From Hyphomicrobiales bacterium (lineage in GTDB: Bacteria > Pseudomonadota > Alphaproteobacteria > Rhizobiales > Rhizobiaceae): a DNA stretch of 64,000 nt. The DNA is taken from NCBI GenBank assembly GCA_900467685.1, contig UBQX01000007.1, positions 124,001 to 188,000 on the forward strand. The letters are read 5' to 3'. Positions 1 to 8,290 of this stretch are shown here, one piece after another (position 1 is the first letter of the stretch; each line of letters starts with the position of its first letter). The position numbers and the translations under genes are program-made. The notes below the pieces were generated by a model that was given only the letters and a program-made list of their open reading frames with translations, ran no database searches and was not told the DNA's origin.

Positions 1-69
1 CCGGACGCTGTCCACCGCCGCCAGATCGCCCGCGAGGAACTCAAGCGCTACACGCAGGAGAAGGTCTGA
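1..69 (+). CDS. C-terminal end of an acyl-CoA dehydrogenase-like protein (partial)
   Basis: An open frame enters from the left edge and ends with TGA at 67-69. Its last 22 residues include PDAVHRRQIAREEL and end in KRYTQEKV, which resembles the C-terminal helix of acyl-CoA dehydrogenases. The TGA shares one base with the ATG of the next gene, so the two are probably translationally coupled. Identification rests on a very short tail and is tentative. Confidence 0.45.
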   Translation, partial: PDAVHRRQIAREELKRYTQEKV

Positions 70-1037
70 TGAAGGCTATTCTCTGTAACGAATATGGCCC
101 GATTGACGGCCTGACCTATGCCGACTTGGCCGAACCGGAAGCAACCGGCTCGAAGGTTGTGATCAAGGCGAAAGCGATCGGCGTCAACTATCCGGATGGC
201 CTTCTGGTCCAGGGTCTCTATCAGGCAAAGCCCGAACTACCCTTCGTCCCCGGCATGGAAATGGCGGGCGTGATCGAAAGCGTCGGCCCCGATGCAAAAC
301 ATCTCAAACCCGGCATGCGCGTCGTTGCAACATCCGGAACGGGCGCGTTTGCTGAGAAGGGTGTCTTTGCCGAAGCCCAATGTATTCCGCTGCCCGACGG
401 CGTCGACGATGCCGACGCCTGCGCATTGATGTGCGGCTTCGGCACGTCGCATCATGCGCTGAAGCAGCGCGGACACCTCAAGCCAGGCGAAACGCTGGTG
501 GTGGCGGGCGCTGCGGGCGCGACCGGTCTTGCCGCCGTGCAGATCGGCAAGGCCATGGGCGCGACCGTGATTGCCATTGCCTCGACGGATGAGAAGCGCG
601 AGGCCGCCAGACAGGCCGGCGCCGATCACGTCATCGGCTATGAAAATCTGAAGGAGACGATGCGCGAACTCGCGGGCAAAAAGGGCGTCGACGTCATCTT
701 CGACCCGGTCGGCGGCGACACGTTCGACACGCTGGTCCGCACCATGGGTCGCAACGGCCGCTACCTCGTCGTCGGCTTTGCCGCCGGCCGCATCCCGCAG
801 CTTCCGGTCAATCTGGCGCTGGTCAAGGAATTCTCTCTCGTCGGCGTCTTCTGGGGCGCGTTCACGCAGCATGAACCGGCAGTCTATGCCGACAATGTCC
901 GCGAACTTTTCGGCTGGTATCGCGAGGGCAAGGTGAAGCCGCTCATCAGCGCGCGTCATCCGCTGTCCGAAGCACCAGCCGTGCTGAAACAGTTGATGGA
1001 ACGCGGCGTTTCAGGCAAAATAGTCCTTGAGCCCTAG
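69..1037 (+). CDS. NADPH:quinone oxidoreductase family (zinc-free MDR)
   Basis: This 322-residue medium-chain dehydrogenase/reductase would use NADPH to reduce quinones or related carbonyl compounds in the cytoplasm. The GroES-like N-terminal domain occupies about residues 1-120. A Rossmann motif, GAAGATGLAAVQIGK, follows at about 146-160. I do not see the structural zinc Cys cluster of alcohol dehydrogenases, which fits the zeta-crystallin/QOR subgroup. The ATG overlaps the stop of the upstream acyl-CoA dehydrogenase-like gene by one base, implying an operon perhaps tied to acyl-CoA or enoyl metabolism. The true substrate cannot be read from the sequence. Confidence 0.85.
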   Translation: MKAILCNEYGPIDGLTYADLAEPEATGSKVVIKAKAIGVNYPDGLLVQGLYQAKPELPFVPGMEMAGVIESVGPDAKHLKPGMRVVATSGTGAFAEKGVFAEAQCIPLPDGVDDADACALMCGFGTSHHALKQRGHLKPGETLVVAGAAGATGLAAVQIGKAMGATVIAIASTDEKREAARQAGADHVIGYENLKETMRELAGKKGVDVIFDPVGGDTFDTLVRTMGRNGRYLVVGFAAGRIPQLPVNLALVKEFSLVGVFWGAFTQHEPAVYADNVRELFGWYREGKVKPLISARHPLSEAPAVLKQLMERGVSGKIVLEP

Positions 1038-1146
1038 CACCACCCGTTATGAGACTGGTGAGTAATGGGGACGGCGGCTTGCGGCGAAAGTCCGCCGATA
1101 ATATATGCGCATGCGTCGGCAACGCCTTGTCGACGCGAGAACCGTG

Positions 1147-1947
1147 ATGACAACCAACGACCCCATGCTTGAAATTTTCACGGCTGCTGCCATTGAGGCC
1201 GGCGCCGTGATCATGACTGTGTTTCGCGCAGGCCCCGAAGTCCGCCTCAAATGCGACCAGTCCCCCGTCACCATTGCCGACGAGAAGGCAGAAGCGATCA
1301 TCGCCGGCATCCTGACGAAGGCCTATCCCGATATCCCGCTCGTCGCTGAAGAAGCCTGCGCCGCCGGACACATGCCGGCCACGGCATCGGGACGCTTCTT
1401 CCTGGTCGACCCGCTCGATGGGACGAAGGAATTCATCAACAAGAGCGAGGACTTCACGGTCAATATTGCATTGATCGTTGAAGGCCGACCCGTTGCCGGC
1501 GTGGTCTATGCGCCAGCCAAGGGCGTTCTTTACCGCGGCGATGCGACAGGCGCCGAAAAGCTCATCATCGGCGAAGGCGGCCGGCTTGTGTCCCGGCATC
1601 CGATCGGCGTCCGCGCCTGTCCGGAAAAGCCGGTTGCGGTCGCCAGCCGCTCGCATAACAGCCCGGAAACCGTCGCCTTTCTCGAAAAGGAAGGCGTGCA
1701 CGATTACCGCTCCGTCGGCTCGTCGCTGAAATTCTGCCTGATCGCCGAGGGCGAGGCTGACATCTATCCGCGCTTCGGGCGGACGATGGAGTGGGACACA
1801 GCCGCAGGTGACGCGGTTGTCCGCGCCGCTGGCGGGACCACGGTCGGGCCAGATGGCAATCCCCTGGCCTACGGCAAGCGCAATCAGCCGACAGACAGCG
1901 ATTTTGCCAATGCCGACTTCATTTGCTGGGGACGCAAGCAGGCTTAG
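1147..1947 (+). CDS. cysQ: 3'(2'),5'-bisphosphate nucleotidase CysQ
   Basis: CysQ belongs to the inositol monophosphatase-like, Mg-dependent, lithium-sensitive phosphatases and hydrolyses PAP to AMP, protecting sulfate assimilation from PAP build-up. The metal-binding signature DPLDGTKEF is at about residues 88-96. The second signature, WDTAAGDAV, is at about 216-224. The frame is open further upstream, but the ATG at 1147 gives the usual family length of about 266 residues. An ATG at 1165 is also possible. It lies about 110 bases after the oxidoreductase gene and 47 bases before the DUF1612 gene, all on the same strand. Confidence 0.88.
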   Translation: MTTNDPMLEIFTAAAIEAGAVIMTVFRAGPEVRLKCDQSPVTIADEKAEAIIAGILTKAYPDIPLVAEEACAAGHMPATASGRFFLVDPLDGTKEFINKSEDFTVNIALIVEGRPVAGVVYAPAKGVLYRGDATGAEKLIIGEGGRLVSRHPIGVRACPEKPVAVASRSHNSPETVAFLEKEGVHDYRSVGSSLKFCLIAEGEADIYPRFGRTMEWDTAAGDAVVRAAGGTTVGPDGNPLAYGKRNQPTDSDFANADFICWGRKQA

Positions 1948-1994
1948 GTTTGCGGCGATAGGCAAAGCCCCTTGAATCGCCTAATCTTTCGCGC

Positions 1995-3107
1995 ATGTCC
2001 TATGACTTGAAGCGAATCGACCTTCTGGCGCTCTTCGGCCCCGTATGCCGGGCATCTGATGCCATCGCGCGACTGGATGAATGCGTGTCCCGCTCAACCA
2101 TCCGCGAAGGCTTTCTGGAGCGGCAGGATTTTGCCGATGCCGTCGCCTCGATGTGGGTCGATGGCGAACTGGTTCATGTGGAAGATCTCGTTCTTCACGA
2201 CGCCCGCCGGGATGCCCGAACACCCACCCACGAACTGACCATCGCGCATTCCGTGCTGCGCAGCCGCCGCCAGATTGCAGGCCACCCGCCCGAATGGGCC
2301 TTAAGCAGCGCCGGTTTGGCCCGCCTGAGAGGAGAGGCACGCCTCGCTGAGGCGGCTCAAGCCGGTACGCCCGCGCCCTCGCCTGTCGTCGTTCCTGAGG
2401 AACCGGAGGAGGATCCGGCATCAGAGGAGGCAGGCGATGAATTCGCTGACATTGATGCGCTGCTCAGTCGCAGCAGTGCGCTGATCGACGACACGCTGAA
2501 CAACCGGACGCCGCAAAAGACTGCTTCGGACCGCGACCCGCTGATCTATGATGCAGACTGGGATGAGGATGCACGCCTGGATGAGTGGCAACAGGTCCTG
2601 CGTGCGGCACATGACCTTCCGCCCGTGCTGAAAGCCGCTATCGCGCTCGATGCATGGAACCAGCTTCAGGTGCTGCAGCACAGGGCCGAACTCGGCCGTC
2701 AACTGGCCGCAGCGCTCCTGCGTCAGGATGGCGTCGCCCGCGCGCATCTGCCGCCTCTCAATGTCGGCCTCAAAGCCATCAAGATCGACCGCCGCCGCTC
2801 GCCGAGCCGCATGACGCGGCTTCTGGCCATTCTCGAAGGCATCGAGGAAACCGCCGCGATCGGTCTGAAGGAGCACGACCGGCTGCTTGCCGCCCGCGCC
2901 CAGCTCGAACGCCGCACGGCCAACCGACGCGGCCACTCAAGGCTCCCGCAACTCGTCGATCTGGTGATTGCGAGACCCGTGGTCTCCGCCAGCCTCATCG
3001 CGCAGGAACTGGACATCACGCCACAAGGCGCGCTGGTTCTGACCAAGGAGCTGAACCTGCGCGAAATGACGGGACGCGGGCGTTATCGCGCCTGGGGCAT
3101 CCTATAA
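1995..3107 (+). CDS. DUF1612 / RHE_PE00001-family protein with C-terminal HTH
   Basis: This 370-residue protein has the N-terminal sequence of the DUF1612 family found mainly in rhizobia (rich in DLLALFGPV and REGFLERQDFADA-type motifs). Residues about 115-145 form an acidic low-complexity linker. The C-terminus (about 320-365) looks like a winged helix, with SASLIAQELDITPQGA resembling a recognition-helix region. The family is of unknown function; a DNA-binding role is an inference from the HTH. Plasmid-borne relatives are common, so it may mark exchange between replicons. It stands alone just before the RTX region. Confidence 0.75.
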   Translation: MSYDLKRIDLLALFGPVCRASDAIARLDECVSRSTIREGFLERQDFADAVASMWVDGELVHVEDLVLHDARRDARTPTHELTIAHSVLRSRRQIAGHPPEWALSSAGLARLRGEARLAEAAQAGTPAPSPVVVPEEPEEDPASEEAGDEFADIDALLSRSSALIDDTLNNRTPQKTASDRDPLIYDADWDEDARLDEWQQVLRAAHDLPPVLKAAIALDAWNQLQVLQHRAELGRQLAAALLRQDGVARAHLPPLNVGLKAIKIDRRRSPSRMTRLLAILEGIEETAAIGLKEHDRLLAARAQLERRTANRRGHSRLPQLVDLVIARPVVSASLIAQELDITPQGALVLTKELNLREMTGRGRYRAWGIL

Positions 3108-3253
3108 CTCCAAAGGCAATGGCTTTCCGTTGGCGTCTGAACGGAACGGCCAAGCATGGACGGCTGAACCTGCCGCGTACTGGTGAAGTCGTCGCTGCAA
3201 AGCCCGAACCGCCCTCCCCATTTCACAAAAGCGTTACACAGCTACGCTAGCTG

Positions 3254-3268
3254 GTAAGCAATTGTTAA
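3254..3268 (+). promoter_or_regulatory. Near-match to CtrA box upstream of first RTX gene
   Basis: The sequence reads GTAA-N7-TTAA, one base short of TTAA-N7-TTAA, the box bound by the alphaproteobacterial cell-cycle regulator CtrA. It sits 18 bases before the ATG at 3287. Similar boxes precede two other RTX genes in this window. Assignment is by motif only. Confidence 0.35.
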
Positions 3269-3286
3269 GCTTTGCGGGGATTTTTC

Positions 3287-5641
3287 ATGGCGAATACGAC
3301 AATCTCATCCGGCACGACCACGACGTCGCGCCTGACCATGGGCGGCAGCGACAAACTTACGGTTCAGTCCGGCGGCAAGCTGTCTGTCTCCGCCAATGCG
3401 CAATCGGTGCGCGTTAACGCCTCGACCACGGATGTTGTTGTTCAGAACGACGGCACGATCGAAAACACTGCCAGCGGCGGCCGTGCGATCCGCTTTGAGA
3501 CGGGGTCCGGCAATCTGAAGTTCACGTTGAGCAACACGGGCTCCATCAAGGGCGAGGACGATGCCGTGCAGGCGGCGGCGGGCGCTCTGACCAAGGGAAC
3601 ATTCACGCTCACAAACTCCGGGAGCATCTATTCGAAGTCTGGTCAGTCGCTTGATTTTGGCAACGCCACAGGAACTTTCTCGGCAAAGATCACCAATCTG
3701 GCGAGCGGCGTCCTCGAAGCAAAGACTGCAGACGTCATCAAGATCGGCAGCACTGGAACGATCGACAACAGCGGCATCATTCGCGTCGCCGATCCGGTCG
3801 GCAGCGCGACCGCCAGCGCTGACGGCATCGCCTTCGAAGACAATGCCACCGGCACGGTCAATAATCACGATAGCGGCCAGATTTCCGGCGCGCGTCATGG
3901 CATCGACGCGGGCACTGACAGCGACATCACGGTGACGAATGATCAGGGCGGCCAGATCATCGGCAAAAACGGTTCCGGCGTTGGTTCAGATGGCTCCGCA
4001 ACCGTCACCAATCACGGCCTCATCCAGGGCAACTACACCGCCGGCGTGGACATCAACGGCTCCACGCCCGGCCTCCCCAACGGCGGCGGCACGGACGGCA
4101 CCTTTGACGGCGATGGTGATGGTGTCGACATCGACTTCCTCGCCGAGATCTACAATTACGGCACGATCGAAGGCACGGGAGCCCATGGAAACGGCTCGGA
4201 TGGCTTCCCCAATACTGCCGAGGGCATCGCGGCCGGCGGCGGGGAAATCTACAACTACGACGGCGCAATCATCCGCGGCGCAGGTCTCGGCATCCTCATC
4301 GACAATTCTTCGCAAGGCAATGCTTTCTACAAGACCACGGTCTATAACGAGGGGACGATCCAGGGCACCGCAAGCACCGGCATCAAGATCGTCAGCAATT
4401 TCGATGATGTGGTGACCAACCACAACGGCACGATCACCGGCGGCAATGGCGTTGCGGTTCTCTTCGGATCGGGCGCCAATACCTTCAACCTTGAAGGAAC
4501 CACGTCCCATATTACCGGCGTCATCGACGGCGGCGATGGCATCGATACGCTGTCCTACAAGAACTGGACCGGCGATCCGGTCGTTGCCAACCTATCCTCC
4601 GGTGTTGCCACCGGAACGGATACGATTTCCCATTTTGAGAACATCACCGGAAGCGTCAATAATGACACGCTGACCGGCGACGCCGGTGATAACAGGCTGG
4701 ATGGCGGCGCTGGTGCGGACACCATGAGCGGTGGCGGCGGCGACGACGCCTACTATGTCGACAATGTCGGTGACGTTGTCACCGAACTGGCCGGCGAAGG
4801 CACCGATACCGTTCATACGACGCTGTTCAATTACGTTCTCGCCGACAATGTCGAGAACCTCGTCATCGACGGTCATGCCGCCATCAACGTCTTCGGCAAC
4901 AGCGGCAACAACGAGATCTGGGGCAATGATGCCCGCAACGTCATCAAGGCGGGCGACGGCGACGACATCATCCATTCCGGCGGCGGCAACGGCAACTGGT
5001 TCGACGGCGGCAGCGGCACAGACACCTACTATGCAGGCGCTGGCGACGACAGCTATGTCTTCGACACCGTTGGTGAGAAGGTTATTGGTGAATTCGCCGG
5101 CGGCGGCGTCGACACGATCTGGTCCTCGGTCAGCGTCAATCTGGGCGACCAGGGCGCAGTCGAAAACCTGCGCCTGACGGGTTTGGACAACATCGATGCG
5201 ACCGGCAACGCGCTGAACAACTTCATCACCGGCAACGGGGCCAACAACGTGATTGCCGGCGGCGCGGGCAATGACACGCTCTACGGCAAGGGCGGCGCGG
5301 ACGTGTTCCACTTCGCCGAAATGGGTGCTGCCAACCGGGACACGATCCTGGACTTCGACGCCAACGACAAGATCGCGCTCGACCGTAACGTCTTTGCCGG
5401 CCTTGATAGTGACAACGATGGTAACATCGATGCCGGCCACTTCATCGTCACCAGTGCGTGGAAGACCAACGGCGCCACGGGAACCGGCCCGCAGATCATC
5501 TATAACAAGGGGACCGGCATGGTCTCCTATGATGACGACGGCGCTCGCGCACATGCAGGACAGGACATCGCCTATATCGGCAAGAACCTCTCCTTCGTCG
5601 ACGCAAGCCATTTCAGCGTGGATATGTTCGGGACTGCGTAA
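3287..5641 (+). CDS. RTX calcium-binding protein with N-terminal beta-helix repeats (RTX1)
   Basis: This 784-residue protein is probably exported by type I secretion. Residues about 1-415 are built of repeated N-x-G-x-I turns (NDGTIEN, NTGSIKG, NYGTIEG, NEGTIQG), the pattern of right-handed beta-helices in adhesins and passenger domains. From about 455 on there are RTX nonapeptides such as GGAGADTM, GGAGNDTLYGKGGADVF and DLDSDNDGN-like acidic loops. No Sec signal is present; the hydrophobic/acidic C-terminus (NLSFVDASHFSVDMF) is the likely secretion signal. I chose ATG 3287 over an upstream TTG at 3272 because GGGGA precedes it. Its final 300 residues are a near copy of the end of the next gene. 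Likely an adhesin or matrix protein. Confidence 0.85.
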   Translation: MANTTISSGTTTTSRLTMGGSDKLTVQSGGKLSVSANAQSVRVNASTTDVVVQNDGTIENTASGGRAIRFETGSGNLKFTLSNTGSIKGEDDAVQAAAGALTKGTFTLTNSGSIYSKSGQSLDFGNATGTFSAKITNLASGVLEAKTADVIKIGSTGTIDNSGIIRVADPVGSATASADGIAFEDNATGTVNNHDSGQISGARHGIDAGTDSDITVTNDQGGQIIGKNGSGVGSDGSATVTNHGLIQGNYTAGVDINGSTPGLPNGGGTDGTFDGDGDGVDIDFLAEIYNYGTIEGTGAHGNGSDGFPNTAEGIAAGGGEIYNYDGAIIRGAGLGILIDNSSQGNAFYKTTVYNEGTIQGTASTGIKIVSNFDDVVTNHNGTITGGNGVAVLFGSGANTFNLEGTTSHITGVIDGGDGIDTLSYKNWTGDPVVANLSSGVATGTDTISHFENITGSVNNDTLTGDAGDNRLDGGAGADTMSGGGGDDAYYVDNVGDVVTELAGEGTDTVHTTLFNYVLADNVENLVIDGHAAINVFGNSGNNEIWGNDARNVIKAGDGDDIIHSGGGNGNWFDGGSGTDTYYAGAGDDSYVFDTVGEKVIGEFAGGGVDTIWSSVSVNLGDQGAVENLRLTGLDNIDATGNALNNFITGNGANNVIAGGAGNDTLYGKGGADVFHFAEMGAANRDTILDFDANDKIALDRNVFAGLDSDNDGNIDAGHFIVTSAWKTNGATGTGPQIIYNKGTGMVSYDDDGARAHAGQDIAYIGKNLSFVDASHFSVDMFGTA
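4739..5641 (+). repeat. 903-bp duplicated RTX module, copy 1
   Basis: Bases 4739-5641 align with 6801-7703 with no net gap (constant offset 2062). Bases 4820-4997 are identical to 6882-7059. The last ~440 bases are nearly identical, while about 4998-5190 has clearly diverged. The pattern is that of a recent duplication or gene conversion between neighbouring RTX genes. Confidence 0.9.
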
Positions 5642-5729
5642 TAACGCAACCTTAGAGGGAAACAACTAAATGCATCCACCCTTTGGCGATCTTTTCTGAC
5701 TTAGGGCAACAGCCGGGATGAAAACGTCC

Positions 5730-5744
5730 TTAAAATTGCCTTAA
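5730..5744 (+). promoter_or_regulatory. Perfect TTAA-N7-TTAA (CtrA-type) site upstream of second RTX gene
   Basis: TTAA at 5730-5733, seven bases, then TTAA at 5741-5744 is an exact match to the CtrA consensus. It lies 124 bases before the ATG at 5868, in a 226-bp gap between two RTX genes that is AT-rich around the site. Binding is inferred from the motif only. Confidence 0.5.
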
Positions 5745-5867
5745 TAGACCGCTTGGCTCTTTACTAATTAATCTGTTGCATCGCAATATGCGCAACAGCG
5801 AACGGAATTTCCGGGGGCAGGTTCATTGCGCCCGTCGGACTGATAGATGTTTTTTAAGGGGGTTTAC

Positions 5868-7703
5868 ATGGCGACTGATTATACAGATGTAAATAATTAT
5901 GTTTTGCCGGATGCGTTTGATGATCTGGTTATCACCGGCTCCGATCCGGTCAATGTTTTTGGCAATGATCGTGACAACATCATCTACGGCAACACTGCCC
6001 GCAATGTGATCAAGTCTGGCGCCGGAAACGACACCATTTACTCCGGTGGTGGCGACGACTGGATGGATGGCGGAACGGGCGCGGACACGTATCATGGCGG
6101 CTCCGGCAATAACGGCTATGTCTTTGACAACATCGGCGACAAGGTTCTCGATGAAGTTGCGGGTGGCGGCAACGACACGATCTGGGCATCCGTCAGCGCC
6201 AATCTTTCTGAACAGGGTGCGGTCGAGAATTTGCGTCTCGTGGGCACGGCTGACCTGCGTGGCACCGGTAACGAACTGAACAACCTGATCACGGGCAACA
6301 GCGGAAACAACGTTATCGCCGGTGGTGCAGGCAACGATAGTCTCTGGGGCAAGGGCGGCGCAAATTCGTTCTACTTCGCCGAAATGGGCAGTGCCAACCA
6401 GGACTACATCTGGGATTACACGGCTTCGGACAAGATCCGTCTCGAGAAGACCGCGTTCCAGGGTCTCGACACCGACAACAACGGCGTCATCGACTCCCCT
6501 GCGTTCCTTGTCACGAATTCCTGGAACGGCGACGGCGCAACCGGCTCCGCCCCCCAGATCATCTACAACAAGTCGACCGGCTTCATCATTTATGATGCTG
6601 ACGGTGCAGGCGCAGGTGCAGGTGAGAACATCGTTTTCGTCGGCAAGAACCTCGACAACGTCGATGCCAGCCACATTCTGCTGGGTACCAACGCGAACCA
6701 GACACTGACCGGCGATGCCGCAGACAACACGCTCGTCGGGAGTTGGGGCAACGACACGCTGAACGGCGGCGAAGGTGCTGACACGATGGTTGGCGGCGAT
6801 GGCGACGACACCTACTATGTCGACAATGCCGGCGACGTGGTTACCGAACTGGCCGGCGAAGGCACCGATACGGTTCACACCACGCTGTTCAATTACGTTC
6901 TCGCCGACAATGTCGAGAACCTCGTCATCGACGGTCATGCCGCCATCAACGTCTTCGGCAACAGCGGCAACAACGAGATCTGGGGCAATGATGCCCGCAA
7001 CGTCATCAAGGCGGGCGACGGCGACGACATCATCCATTCCGGCGGCGGCAACGGCAACTTCCTGGACGGCGGCGCCGGCAAGGACACCTATTACGCAGGC
7101 AGTGGCGACGATTCATATGTGATCGACAATGTCGGCGACAAGATCATCGGTGAAGTCACAGGTGGCGGCAACGACACGATCTGGTCATCCCTCACATACG
7201 ACCTGCGCGACCAGAGCGCGATCGAGAACCTGCGCCTGACCGGTACGGACAATATCAATGCGACCGGCAACGCGCTGAACAACTTCATCACCGGCAACGG
7301 GGCCAACAACGTGATTGCCGGCGGTGCGGGCAATGACACGCTCTACGGCAAGGGCGGTGCAGACGTCTTCCATTTCGCCGAAATGGGTGCTGCCAACCGC
7401 GATACGATCCTGGACTTCGACGCCAACGACAAGATCGCGCTCGACCGTAACGTCTTTGCCGGCCTTGATAGTGACAACGATGGTAACATCGATGCCGGCC
7501 ACTTCATCGTCACCAATGCGTGGAAGACCAACGGCGCCACGGGAACCGGCCCGCAGATCATCTACAACAAGGGGACTGGCATGGTCTCCTATGATGACGA
7601 CGGCGCTGGCGCACATGCAGGACAAGACATCGCCTATATCGGCAAGAACCTCTCCTTCGTTGACGCAAGCCACTTCAGCGTGGACATGTTCGGAACCGTC
7701 TGA
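5868..7703 (+). CDS. RTX calcium-binding protein made of two tandem modules (RTX2)
   Basis: This 611-residue type I-secreted RTX protein carries two consecutive copies of the same ~270-residue module. Each copy runs VFGN..N-I-GN-ARNVIK, a D-GG nonapeptide stretch, an ENLRL-GT segment, a GGAGNDSLWGKGGA block and a closing IIYNK-G-Y-D-DG strand. Copy one ends at about residue 270 with VGKNLDNVDASHILLG, which looks like a former C-terminal secretion signal now buried. Copy two ends the protein with NLSFVDASHFSVDMFGTV. I chose ATG 5868 over 5847 because AAGGGGG sits just before it. No enzymatic domain is seen; it may be a structural or calcium-dependent matrix protein. Confidence 0.85.
   Translation: MATDYTDVNNYVLPDAFDDLVITGSDPVNVFGNDRDNIIYGNTARNVIKSGAGNDTIYSGGGDDWMDGGTGADTYHGGSGNNGYVFDNIGDKVLDEVAGGGNDTIWASVSANLSEQGAVENLRLVGTADLRGTGNELNNLITGNSGNNVIAGGAGNDSLWGKGGANSFYFAEMGSANQDYIWDYTASDKIRLEKTAFQGLDTDNNGVIDSPAFLVTNSWNGDGATGSAPQIIYNKSTGFIIYDADGAGAGAGENIVFVGKNLDNVDASHILLGTNANQTLTGDAADNTLVGSWGNDTLNGGEGADTMVGGDGDDTYYVDNAGDVVTELAGEGTDTVHTTLFNYVLADNVENLVIDGHAAINVFGNSGNNEIWGNDARNVIKAGDGDDIIHSGGGNGNFLDGGAGKDTYYAGSGDDSYVIDNVGDKIIGEVTGGGNDTIWSSLTYDLRDQSAIENLRLTGTDNINATGNALNNFITGNGANNVIAGGAGNDTLYGKGGADVFHFAEMGAANRDTILDFDANDKIALDRNVFAGLDSDNDGNIDAGHFIVTNAWKTNGATGTGPQIIYNKGTGMVSYDDDGAGAHAGQDIAYIGKNLSFVDASHFSVDMFGTV
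6801..7703 (+). repeat. 903-bp duplicated RTX module, copy 2
   Basis: Second copy of the segment at 4739-5641, same orientation, with no net gap. The encoded ends differ at only a few residues over the last 140 positions (for example S/N, R/G and A/V), whereas a central ~190-bp part is divergent. Confidence 0.9.
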
Positions 7704-7725
7704 GCTTAATTGCTGTCGGATTGAT

Positions 7726-7758
7726 TCGGCGCAGATTGTTTCTGCGCCGATTTTTTTT
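7726..7758 (+). terminator. Rho-independent terminator after RTX2
   Basis: A perfect 10-bp stem (TCGGCGCAGA / TCTGCGCCGA) with a 5-base loop is followed directly by a run of eight T. It starts 22 bases after the RTX2 stop codon. Confidence 0.92.
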
Positions 7759-8290
7759 GGGCCGGCCGCTTTCTCTTGGGATGGTTTCCAAGCTACCGCG
7801 ACGCGGTCAAGCTGGCGGCATTTCATAGAGACGAAGTTCCGGTCTGGGGCAGGCACAGGCATCATCTTTAAACGACCAGCGATCCCACACTGACGTCTTT
7901 CCGCCCTGCACGGCCCAATCCAGCTCGCAAGATTGAGATACAAAAAGACACAAGATCCAGTGCATGAATTCGACACAACTCCCCTACGTTAGCAACCGCA
8001 CCCAAAAATGCTGCAAGCGCGAGAAAATCCGGACAGATGATATACACAGGCAGCCCTAGCTGCTAAAAAAGCATGGCCCGTAGCAGCAGAATGCGTTTGC
8101 ATTCGCCATTGAAAAAAGTGAACGGTCGGCCAAAGAAATGAACGCGTTTTTCGACGGCAGACCAGAAGCGAATATCTCGGACCCTTCCCACTCAGGACCT
8201 CTTTGAACCCCGATGCCAGGAAGAATACGCATGCACCAGATCGACGTGTGCAGCTTACCGTTACAGTCACGCAGACGGAGCCCCTGATCT
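7759..8290. other. Gene-free stretch before the flippase gene
   Basis: About 530 bases between the RTX2 terminator and the flippase ATG. I find no open frame with codon character, no tRNA and no clear repeat. It presumably holds the promoter of the 8.3-12.9 kb glycosyltransferase operon, but I cannot place a convincing -35/-10 pair. Confidence 0.4.

Noticed and set aside
4592-5665. Long minus-strand frames across the RTX genes (also 5823-7037 and 7185-7976)
   Set aside because: They are Val/Ala/Asp-rich mirror images of the glycine/aspartate-rich RTX repeats and repeat wherever the module repeats; codon bias explains them.
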